From positions 1-33,578 of the forward strand of contig MHBK01000010.1 of assembly GCA_001804865.1 (NCBI GenBank): DNA of 33,578 nucleotides, given 5' to 3'. The translations under genes were made by a program, and so were the position numbers. The notes beneath the pieces were generated by a model. It was not told the DNA's origin, searched no databases, and saw only the letters and a list, made by a program, of their open reading frames with translations. Shown here one piece after another: positions 7,213 to 14,386 of this stretch. The DNA is from Lentisphaerae bacterium GWF2_57_35 (lineage in GTDB: Bacteria > Verrucomicrobiota > Kiritimatiellia > CAIQIC01 > GWF2-57-35). Each line of letters begins with the position of its first letter. Position 1 is the first letter of the stretch.

Positions 7213-8586
7213 ATGGACGAACGAACAGAAAAAGACCTTCTGGGCGAAAAGCCTATTCCGGCCAGCGCGTACTGGGGCATTCATACGCTGAGGGCCGTGG
7301 AAAATTTTCCCTTGTCCGGGCGGCGCGTGGCGATGGAATTGGTGCGGGCTTTTGCCCTGGTCAAGAAAGCTTGCTGCCAGGCCAATCGCGACCTGAAGCA
7401 CCTCTCCCCGGAGAAAGCCGCGGCGATCGAACAGGCCTGCGACGAAATGGTCTCCGGACAATGGGCCGATCAATTCCCGGTCGATGCGTTGCAGGGCGGC
7501 GCGGGCACTTCGACCAACATGAACGTCAACGAAGTCCTGGCCAACCGCGCGCTGGAAATCCTGGGGCAGCCGAAAGGGGCCTACGAGATCGTTCATCCCA
7601 TCGAGCACGTTAATCTGCATCAATCCACCAATGACGCCTATCCCACGGCCTTGAAAATCGCAGCCATTCTCGGCTTGCGGAACTTGAGCGCCGAAATCGC
7701 CTTGCTTCAAGGGGCCTTCCAGCGCAAGGAAAAGGAATTTGCCGAGATCGTAAAAATCGGGCGCACGGAATGGCAGGAGGCCGTACCGATGACCTTGGGC
7801 GCGGAGTTTTCCGCCTTTGCCGAGGCCCTCGCCCGCGATCGTTGGCGCACTTTCAAATGCGAGGAACGCCTGCGCGTGATCAATCTGGGCGGCACGGCCA
7901 TCGGAACGGGGCTTACGGCCCCTCGCAGATTCATTTTCCTCGCGAACGAAAAAATCCGCGAAATCACCCGGCTGGGGCTCACGCGGGCGGAAAACATGGT
8001 CGACGCCACGGCGAACGCCGACTGCTATGTGGAAGTCAGCGGCATGCTGACGGCCTGCGCCTGCAATCTCCTGAAGATCAGCCGCGACCTGCGTTTTCTC
8101 CACGCCTTGGGAGAAATCCACCTGCCCTCCATGCAGGCCGGGTCCTCCATCATGCCGGGCAAGATCAATCCGGTCATCCTGGAGGCCGTGATGTCCGCGG
8201 CCATCGCCGTCAAATCCGAAGGCATCGCCATTGCCGACGCCGCATCGCTGGGCAGCTTGCAGATCAACGAGTTTCTCCCGGTCATCGCCGATGCCTTGCT
8301 GGATTCCCTGCGGCTGCTCCGGCAGGCGGCGCGAATCCTGGCGCCTCACATCGACGGCATCACGGCCAACGCAGAAGAATGCCTGCGCCGCGCCAACGAG
8401 AGCCCGATGCTGATCACGGCCTTTATTCCGCGCATCGGTTATGAAAAGGCCCAGGACCTCGTCCGGGAATTTCAGCAAAACTCCTCCGGCTCGTTCCGCG
8501 ACTTTCTCGTCCAACGCCTCGGCGCGCAGTTGGTCGACGAAATCCTTTCGCCGCTTCACTTAACCCGATTGGGATATCCGACATGA
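7213..8586 (+). CDS. aspA: Aspartate ammonia-lyase-like enzyme in the hydrogenase maturation locus
   Basis: A 457-residue member of the aspartase/fumarase class II superfamily, which deaminates L-aspartate to fumarate and ammonia. The signature GSSIMPGKINP holds the catalytic Ser loop. The motifs GTSTNMNVNEV and HVNLHQSTNDAYPTA follow the aspartase rather than the fumarase pattern (GTQTN). The start at 7213 gives the family N-terminus (KDLLGEKPIPASAYWGIHTLRA). Its stop overlaps the hydF ATG (ATGA), so it is translationally coupled to hydF. Aspartase genes recur in [FeFe]-hydrogenase maturation operons, where they may supply or recycle nitrogen metabolites. That role is an inference. Confidence 0.88.
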   Translation: MDERTEKDLLGEKPIPASAYWGIHTLRAVENFPLSGRRVAMELVRAFALVKKACCQANRDLKHLSPEKAAAIEQACDEMVSGQWADQFPVDALQGGAGTSTNMNVNEVLANRALEILGQPKGAYEIVHPIEHVNLHQSTNDAYPTALKIAAILGLRNLSAEIALLQGAFQRKEKEFAEIVKIGRTEWQEAVPMTLGAEFSAFAEALARDRWRTFKCEERLRVINLGGTAIGTGLTAPRRFIFLANEKIREITRLGLTRAENMVDATANADCYVEVSGMLTACACNLLKISRDLRFLHALGEIHLPSMQAGSSIMPGKINPVILEAVMSAAIAVKSEGIAIADAASLGSLQINEFLPVIADALLDSLRLLRQAARILAPHIDGITANAEECLRRANESPMLITAFIPRIGYEKAQDLVREFQQNSSGSFRDFLVQRLGAQLVDEILSPLHLTRLGYPT

Positions 8587-9830
8587 ACCAGACCCCCAAA
8601 AGTCTCCGGTTGCAGATCGGCCTGTTCGGTCGGACCAACGTCGGTAAATCGAGCTTCCTGAACATGATCGCCGGACAGGATGTCGCCCTGACCTCGCCGG
8701 TTCCGGGCACCACAACCGACGTGGTCGAAAAATCGATGGAGCTGCTGCCGATCGGGCCGGTGGTTTTTCTGGATACCGGAGGCCTGGACGACACCTCCGT
8801 GCTGGCCGAACAGCGCATCCAGCGCACCACGAAAATCTTCGACCGCGCCGATGTGGCGGTGTTAATCGCCGAACCCAATCAATGGACCGCTTTTGAAGAT
8901 CGGGTACTTACGGAAACGGCCAATCGGAAGTTGCCGTGCCTCATTACCGTCAACAAAACCGATTTGGCCGCGCCCTCGGAAGCCTTCCTTCGGCAGTTGC
9001 AGGCTCATACCAAAAGCATCGTGACCTGCTCGTCAACCGATCCCCTGAACCGGGGAAAATATGTGGCCGCCTTCAAGGAAGCCCTGACGCAGGTTTGCCC
9101 CGATGAATTTATCAACGCCCCTCCCCTTGTAGGCGATCTGTTGCCGCCCGGGGGGCTGGCCGTCCTGGTCGTGCCCATCGACTTGCAGGCGCCGAAAGGC
9201 CGTTTGATTTTACCGCAGGTACAGACCATCCGCGACGCCTTGGATAACGATGCGGCCGCCGTGATCGTCAAAGAACGCGAATACGCCCACCTCCTCCAAA
9301 CGCTCGGACGAAAACCGGACCTCGTGGTCTGCGATTCCCAAGTCGTTCTCAAAACGGTCGCCGACACGCCGGACGATATCCCCTGCACCACGTTTTCGAT
9401 CCTGATGGCCCGATACAAAGGCGACCTGATCGAGGAAGCCCGGGGCGCGGCCATGATTGACCGCCTGCAAGACGGCGACCGAGTGCTGATCGCGGAAGCC
9501 TGCTCGCACCATCCGCTGGAAGACGACATCGGGCGCGTCAAAATTCCGCGGTGGCTGAGGCAATATATTGGCGCCAAAATACAGATCGACACAGCCTCCG
9601 GCCGCGATTATCCCGACAACCTACAGGATTACCGGCTGGTGGTCCATTGCGGCGCCTGCATGTTGACGCGCCGCGAAATGCTTGTCCGAATCCAGCGAGC
9701 CCGGGAAAAAGGCGTCGCGGTGACGAATTACGGAGTATGCATCTCGCATGTCCAGGGCGTGCTCAAACGAGCCTTGTCGCCCTTCCCCGCCGCGCTGGAA
9801 GCGTTCCTCGATGCGGACGCCAACGCTTGA
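8583..9830 (+). CDS. hydF: [FeFe]-hydrogenase H-cluster maturation GTPase HydF
   Basis: A 415-residue protein with the full HydF layout. The GTPase domain (about 1-175) has the P-loop GRTNVGKSS (16-24), DTGG (64-67) and NKTD (124-127). A dimerisation domain follows, then a C-terminal cluster domain with CSH (Cys307, His309) and HCGAC (355-359), the ligands of the [4Fe-4S] cluster that holds the diiron precursor. HydF is the scaffold that delivers the 2Fe subcluster to apo-HydA. All key residues are present, in contrast to the altered HydG. It is probably co-transcribed with aspA. A strong hairpin with T-run lies downstream at 9904-9947. Confidence 0.92.
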   Translation: MNQTPKSLRLQIGLFGRTNVGKSSFLNMIAGQDVALTSPVPGTTTDVVEKSMELLPIGPVVFLDTGGLDDTSVLAEQRIQRTTKIFDRADVAVLIAEPNQWTAFEDRVLTETANRKLPCLITVNKTDLAAPSEAFLRQLQAHTKSIVTCSSTDPLNRGKYVAAFKEALTQVCPDEFINAPPLVGDLLPPGGLAVLVVPIDLQAPKGRLILPQVQTIRDALDNDAAAVIVKEREYAHLLQTLGRKPDLVVCDSQVVLKTVADTPDDIPCTTFSILMARYKGDLIEEARGAAMIDRLQDGDRVLIAEACSHHPLEDDIGRVKIPRWLRQYIGAKIQIDTASGRDYPDNLQDYRLVVHCGACMLTRREMLVRIQRAREKGVAVTNYGVCISHVQGVLKRALSPFPAALEAFLDADANA

Positions 9831-9903
9831 GGGGGGGATACGACCATACTCCATTTTTCTCCTATGCGACAATCCGCATAAACAAAACAAGACTTCGAAG
9901 TCA

Positions 9904-9947
9904 AAAAGCCCATGATCACACTTTGCAAAGTGTGATCATGGGCTTTT
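9904..9947. terminator. 44-bp perfect palindrome after hydF, copy 1 of the twin palindrome
   Basis: The sequence reads identically on both strands: a 28-bp core with half-site ATGATCACACTTTG (core 9912-9939), extended on both sides by AAAAGCCC/GGGCTTTT. The stem followed by TTTT suits a bidirectional terminator between hydF and the convergent regulator gene. The same core recurs at 10501-10528 at the start of that regulator. Confidence 0.75.
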
Positions 9948-9953
9948 ACTTAT

Positions 9954-10502
9954 TCATTGAAGCGCCAAGGCCAGCAATGCTCTCGCAAGAACGGCGTTTG
10001 GACGGGCACACGCATACTTCCCACGACAGCTTTTGATATAGCCGCGCCTTCGCAGCTTTCGCAGGTGCCTTACCAAAGCCGGCGTGGAAATACCCGTCTT
10101 TTTGCCTAAAGATGGTATATCCGTTCCGTCTCCATCCAGCGCTCTCAACAATTCGATCCGCCGCGGGTGCGTGAATCCGGTCAGCGCCTCAACCGCCATC
10201 TGGAGCGGATCCGCCGTGCGCATGGTGGACTCGAGAGCCTTGAGCAAAATACTGGTTTCAGGCATGGAGGGATCCGCGGCCGCTTCATACAGCACAAAAC
10301 GGCCCTGCCGCTTCACCTTGAGCAATCCTCTCGCATTCAGAGCGCGCATATATTGGCTGGCAACGGGCAGGGGCAGCTGCAAGGCGCTCGCGACTTGCGA
10401 CACGGAAACGAAGGGGGTTGCCATCACATAATACAATAGGCTCAATCGCTTCGAGTTCGCCAAAACGCGACATGTTCGCCAAAGAGTAGGAGTCAGTGTC
10501 AT
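9954..10502 (-). CDS. Tandem winged-helix (ArsR-like) transcriptional regulator
   Basis: About 182 residues with two helix-turn-helix units. The first (residues 8-75) is an ArsR-type fold (LANSKRLSLLYYVM..VSVSQVASALQLPLPVASQYMRALNARGLLKVKRQGRFVLYE). The second (about 100-180) repeats the pattern (FTHPRRIELLRAL..DIPSLGKKTGISTPALVRHLRKLRRRGYIKS). No metal-binding Cys cluster is evident. The ATG at 10502 sits on the edge of a 28-bp palindrome with no ribosome site, so the mRNA may be leaderless. Alternative starts upstream (10545 or 10598) would put the palindrome inside the coding frame. The same palindrome follows the stop codon, which suggests autoregulation. Targets are unknown; nearby hydF and the kinase gene are candidates. 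Confidence 0.7.
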   Translation of the reverse strand: MTLTPTLWRTCRVLANSKRLSLLYYVMATPFVSVSQVASALQLPLPVASQYMRALNARGLLKVKRQGRFVLYEAAADPSMPETSILLKALESTMRTADPLQMAVEALTGFTHPRRIELLRALDGDGTDIPSLGKKTGISTPALVRHLRKLRRRGYIKSCRGKYACARPNAVLARALLALALQ

Positions 10503-10528
10503 GATCACACTTTGCAAAGTGTGATCAT
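10501..10528. promoter_or_regulatory. 28-bp perfect palindrome at the regulator start, copy 2
   Basis: The half-site ATGATCACACTTTG is followed by its exact reverse complement, identical to the core at 9912-9939. On the minus strand TTGACA stands five bases upstream (10538-10533), so a protein bound here would overlap or abut a promoter. This is a likely operator of the tandem winged-helix regulator. No T-run is attached, unlike copy 1. Confidence 0.6.
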
Positions 10529-10783
10529 CCGATGTCAAGCGCATTACAGACGAAATCCCCCATGTTGCTCGTTGAATAATCCAGGATGCCTCACCCAAAA
10601 ACGAACACGACGGAGCTCACCCCAAAAGTTCCTGCCAACGCCGGAAGGATACGTAGCGCGACCGTTTTTCGACTAGGTTAGACCCGCCTCCGTTGCTCAT
10701 GGAAATTATGCATTTATTCTTTTGACGGCTCCCCCGGCAAACCCCAAACTCTGAAGCATACAGAAGATTTGCGTAAGTCATTT
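10529..10783. other. Intergenic region upstream of the kinase gene
   Basis: About 255 nt between the divergent regulator and kinase genes. Apart from the TTGACA noted beside the palindrome, no clear promoter pair, hairpin or small gene was recognised. Confidence 0.4.
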
Positions 10784-12643
10784 ATGGCCGAAGACGATGT
10801 CATAAAGGTCATCACCGATCCGGTTGACGAGATTGTGTGCAATCATTGCCATACAACCATCAACGTTTCCGCGTGTCCCTCATTCATGCATGTGGAGTGC
10901 CCCTCCTGCCATGCCCGACTGCCGGTGCCCGCCCAACTGGCCAATTTCGTGCTGATCGAGCTTTTCGGGCAAGGCGGCATGGGCGCCGTCTTTCGCGGTT
11001 TCGACAGTTCGCTTAAGCGGCATGTGGCCATCAAGGTCATGAAAAAAGAGTTCAGCGAGAATCCGCAATTTGTCGAACAATTCCTGCGCGAGGCCCGTGC
11101 GCTCGCCGCCCTGAATCATCCGAACGTGGTACAGATCTACAATTACGGCGAGGCCAAGGGACAGCACTACATCGTCATGGAGCTGGTCGACGGCGGCCGG
11201 CTGGATTTGATGATAAAAAATGGAAAGCCGCTGGGCGAGACGACCTTGTTGCATATGGCTACGGATGTGATCAAAGGCCTGCATGCGGCCGCCAACGCCG
11301 GGCTAACGCACGGAGACATAAAACCCGCCAACATCCTTTTTTCACGGGAGGGCGCCGCCAAGGTCGTGGATTTCGGCCTGGCGAGATTTCAAGGAGAACA
11401 ATCCAAGCCGGGCGTGATTTTGGGGACGCCGTTTTATGTCGCTCCCGAAGTCGTTCGGGGCAAACAACCCGATCAAAAGGCGGACATCTACAGCCTGGGA
11501 GGAACTCTGTTCCACGCATTGACCGGTCACCCGCCTTTTAACGGCCCTACCGTACCCGAGACCGTCATTGCCCGCTTCAAAGCGCCGGCGCCGGATATCC
11601 GCACGCTGCGGCCCGAACTGCATGCCGAAACCGCCGCATTGATCGCACGCATGCTGGACGCGGACCCTTTCACGCGATATCCCAATTACGACTCGTTGAT
11701 GGCAGACATGGCAGGGATTCAAAAAAATCTTACGGCCGCTCCCGTCCGTAAACCACGCAAAGCTCCCCTGCCCTGGGTCCTGGCGCTGCTCGGATTGTGC
11801 GCATTGCTGGCCGCGGGCCTTTATGGGCTAAGGGTGCACTCGACCCGCCCGCAACCGGCCCCATCCGAGATCCAATCGCCGCGAAAAAGAGTCGTGATGA
11901 AATTAGTGAACGGCAAACTGATTCCGGTGACGGTTGAAGAGAGCGCCGCAAGCGACTCCCCGCCGACGGCGACATCCTCCTCGCCCGCCTCGGCCGGTTC
12001 GGAGATCAAGCTGACGACCGCCACAGGCCGCGGGGCGGATTCCTATATTGCGGGCGCGCCCGCGACCATGGTGCAGGGCCATTCGGATTTTCTATGGGTC
12101 AAAGCCGGGCAGGGAAACCGAATCGATGTCGCTCGAAAAATATACCTCCGCTTCGACTTGTCGGGCATTAACCGGCAACAGTTGACGAATGCTTCCCTGA
12201 CCTTGTCGGCGGCCGCCACCGGCAAAAACAAAGCAGACGATCGATATACGCTGCAATTATGGGGACTCCATGAAAATGCCTTGGGGGTGAATTGGGTGGA
12301 ATCCTCGTCGGAACCCGGAGCGGACAGCTCGACCCCGCTGCATTGGAACAACGCCCCGGGCAACGACACGAAGGCCGTCGAACGGATGTCGGCGGATGCC
12401 GAATGGATCGCCACGATCAAGGTTCCCGCCAACCCAGCCGCCGGCGAGCCCATCGTTTTCGCCAACGACCATTCTCAACGGCCCAACGGGCTGCTCGAAT
12501 TCCTTCGTACCGGAAAATCCGATTTGAGAACGTTCATGATCGCCGCCGACACGAACACGGACCAGAAAGCCGGCTGGAAATTTGCCAGCAAGGAAAGTGG
12601 AAGAATGCCGCCGCCCACCCTGACGCTTCAGGGCGCACCCTAA
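10784..12643 (+). CDS. Membrane Ser/Thr protein kinase with N-terminal zinc ribbon and DNRLRE-like ectodomain
   Basis: A 619-residue protein. Residues 19-42 form a CxxC...CxxC zinc ribbon. A PknB-type kinase domain follows (about 55-315) with the glycine loop GQGGMGAVFRG (62-72), Lys84, HGDIKPAN (176-183), DFG (196-198) and GTPFYVAPE. The Arg normally before the catalytic Asp is Gly (HGD), so it is a non-RD kinase and may not need activation-loop phosphorylation. One membrane span lies at about 329-350. The exported part (about 400-619) resembles DNRLRE/CBM96 domains (ADSYIAG..., KIYLRFDLSGI, LHWNNAPG) that bind surfaces or polysaccharide. The kinase is thus inside the cell and the sensor outside. 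The start is the ATG at 10784; a TTG at 10769 would add five residues. Confidence 0.85.
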   Translation: MAEDDVIKVITDPVDEIVCNHCHTTINVSACPSFMHVECPSCHARLPVPAQLANFVLIELFGQGGMGAVFRGFDSSLKRHVAIKVMKKEFSENPQFVEQFLREARALAALNHPNVVQIYNYGEAKGQHYIVMELVDGGRLDLMIKNGKPLGETTLLHMATDVIKGLHAAANAGLTHGDIKPANILFSREGAAKVVDFGLARFQGEQSKPGVILGTPFYVAPEVVRGKQPDQKADIYSLGGTLFHALTGHPPFNGPTVPETVIARFKAPAPDIRTLRPELHAETAALIARMLDADPFTRYPNYDSLMADMAGIQKNLTAAPVRKPRKAPLPWVLALLGLCALLAAGLYGLRVHSTRPQPAPSEIQSPRKRVVMKLVNGKLIPVTVEESAASDSPPTATSSSPASAGSEIKLTTATGRGADSYIAGAPATMVQGHSDFLWVKAGQGNRIDVARKIYLRFDLSGINRQQLTNASLTLSAAATGKNKADDRYTLQLWGLHENALGVNWVESSSEPGADSSTPLHWNNAPGNDTKAVERMSADAEWIATIKVPANPAAGEPIVFANDHSQRPNGLLEFLRTGKSDLRTFMIAADTNTDQKAGWKFASKESGRMPPPTLTLQGAP

Positions 12644-12647
12644 GCAA

Positions 12648-14195
12648 CTAATCGGAAGTGGATGCCTCAACGCCGTAATACAGGGAATCGGCCGCCGCCA
12701 ACCGACTGGTCCAGGACATCGAAGCGGTCTGGACGTCGGCGGTCCAAGGGCCAGCCCAGGTCGACCAGATTCCCAATGCAAGTTCTCCGCATAATTTGAT
12801 GGAATAAACGCGCCCCGGCCTGGTCGGCCAAGTCAACACCATGCCGTCAACCGTTGCCTCCGGCGCCGCTGATAGACAGGAGAAGAAACTGGCCGGGTTG
12901 GTGGGATCCGTGCCCAGGAAATACTCCTGCCGATTGCTGAACCCATCGTGATCCGGATCTTCATCGGCCGCCACGATCGAGTTGGTTCCAAAACAGTCGC
13001 CTTGCCAGTCGTCCGCCAGGCCATTGCCGTCGATATCCCCGGGCCTCAAACGCAGAACGCCCACATTCGTCGTTAAACATCCCGTATAAGCGGAGAGGAC
13101 GCTCTCAAACAGACCTGTTGGGTAGCGCGTCTTGCCAACGACCAAATCATAATGAACTGCCGGAAGAATTACATTGGAGGGGAAATGACCGTTCTGATCC
13201 GTGTACCACGCCTGTTGGTAAGATGCGAACGGGGGATAACCCTTGATTTCGGTATGAGGCCGCCAGCCTCCAAGCCGGGTGATAAACGTTAATTTTGCAT
13301 CGCCGAGCGGAGCGCCGGTCCATTCGTCGCGGAGCTGCCCAGACGCCTCGACGCAAGGCGAAAACTGAAAGGAGGCAAAGGCCTCGCCAGGTTGCACCCA
13401 GCGCGGGTTGCCTATGCTGGAATAGGGATTTGCAGCCTGATTGGGCAAATATCGATCTTCGACCGGCCGGTACAGGGGAGGAACTCGTACTTCCACCAAA
13501 CAACTGGACTCGGGCATATTTACGGAAATATCCGTGCGCCCGGAGAAGGGTTCAATCAGTTCCCCTCCCATCCACAGCTCTGCTCCCATCACACTGGCTC
13601 CGCCGTTTAGCCAATCACGGGCATCGACGATCAATCTTCCGCCGGAGGGAATGTAGATATGCAGCTTGTATAAGCTATCCGGTCCCCAGGCGGCGGCATC
13701 GCCGGAATCTACTTTGACGCAATAGAAGCCTGCCGTCAGATTCGTGAAGGTGGCAAAATTCAAGCTAGTGGCCTCAATCACGCCGGTTCCCTTGCCAAAA
13801 TGGTCGCAGGCCAGATACGACAGGTTCGAAAGGCTGCCGTCAAATTCTTCATAATAAACTTCCAAACGAACGTCCACATTGGTCTCCAATTGTTCGGCCT
13901 CGATGTGAAACACCCATCCCGATGCGGCAAAGAACCGCACCCAGTCTTCGTCGTTCGAGCTATGAAAGTTGTGGATTTGACTGAGGCCGACGGCCAACGA
14001 AGAAGCTTGTGTAGAGGAGTTGTCCGGCTCATAGATATCCCCCGTCAAGACCGCACTGAAAGGCGTCAAGGGGCAACGGACTGCCCCCCCATGATCGCCG
14101 TTGACCCAACCGGGAAGCGCCAAGAATAATATGAACGCACAGATCCATCGCTGCAAAAAAGACCTGGGATATTGCACTTTATTTCTAACCAACAT
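12648..14195 (-). CDS. Large secreted protein with pre-peptidase-like and calcium-binding (TSP3-like) modules
   Basis: A 515-residue secreted protein with no enzyme motif. A signal peptide (about 10-35) precedes a region like the bacterial pre-peptidase C-terminal domain (YEPDNSSTQASSL..FHSSNDEDWVRFFA). The middle contains an Ig/carboxypeptidase-regulatory-like beta domain (SGQLRDEWTGAPLGDAKLTF), and a calcium-binding stretch follows (DIDGNGLADDW, DEDPDHDGFSNRQEYFLGTDP). The C-terminus is an Ig-like ending (LTWPTRPGRVYSIKLCGEL...) common in Verrucomicrobiota-type exported proteins. The start at 14195 has GGAG eight bases upstream; a longer frame to 14270 lacks one. It converges on the kinase gene with only four bases between stops. 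Function unknown; adhesion or cell-surface structure is plausible. Confidence 0.7.
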   Translation of the reverse strand: MLVRNKVQYPRSFLQRWICAFILFLALPGWVNGDHGGAVRCPLTPFSAVLTGDIYEPDNSSTQASSLAVGLSQIHNFHSSNDEDWVRFFAASGWVFHIEAEQLETNVDVRLEVYYEEFDGSLSNLSYLACDHFGKGTGVIEATSLNFATFTNLTAGFYCVKVDSGDAAAWGPDSLYKLHIYIPSGGRLIVDARDWLNGGASVMGAELWMGGELIEPFSGRTDISVNMPESSCLVEVRVPPLYRPVEDRYLPNQAANPYSSIGNPRWVQPGEAFASFQFSPCVEASGQLRDEWTGAPLGDAKLTFITRLGGWRPHTEIKGYPPFASYQQAWYTDQNGHFPSNVILPAVHYDLVVGKTRYPTGLFESVLSAYTGCLTTNVGVLRLRPGDIDGNGLADDWQGDCFGTNSIVAADEDPDHDGFSNRQEYFLGTDPTNPASFFSCLSAAPEATVDGMVLTWPTRPGRVYSIKLCGELALGIWSTWAGPWTADVQTASMSWTSRLAAADSLYYGVEASTSD

Positions 14196-14278
14196 GGCAT
14201 CGGCTCCAGGACATTGACTTGGCGTTGAGGACAAAGCGTTCATTACTTCCACACGTGCATTCCGGCCCATTCAATTAA

Positions 14279-14323
14279 GCGTCGCGCCTACGCTCCGACA
14301 TCCTCCTCGCGACGCCGGTTTTT
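14279..14323. other. Inverted repeat with T-run between two minus-strand genes
   Basis: GCGTCGCG (14279-14286) pairs with CGCGACGC (14308-14315) and is followed on the plus strand by CGGTTTTTT. The orientation suits a plus-strand terminator, yet both neighbouring genes are on the minus strand. It may block antisense transcription, or be fortuitous. Confidence 0.35.
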
Positions 14324-14386
14324 TACCGTATCAAAACCAAACTTTCAAACTATCTTCTTATAAAAACAGGCCCAACGCGGCGTTGC

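Noticed and set aside
7213..8586. Fumarase class II instead of aspartase
   Set aside because: The motif reads GTSTN, the aspartase form, not GTQTN, and the gene is coupled to hydF, where aspartases recur. Residual doubt about substrate remains.
9904..10528. CRP/FNR-type binding sites in the twin palindromes
   Set aside because: The TGTGA and TCACA elements are in everted order (TCACA-N10-TGTGA), opposite to a CRP site, and the perfect symmetry extends over all 28 bp.
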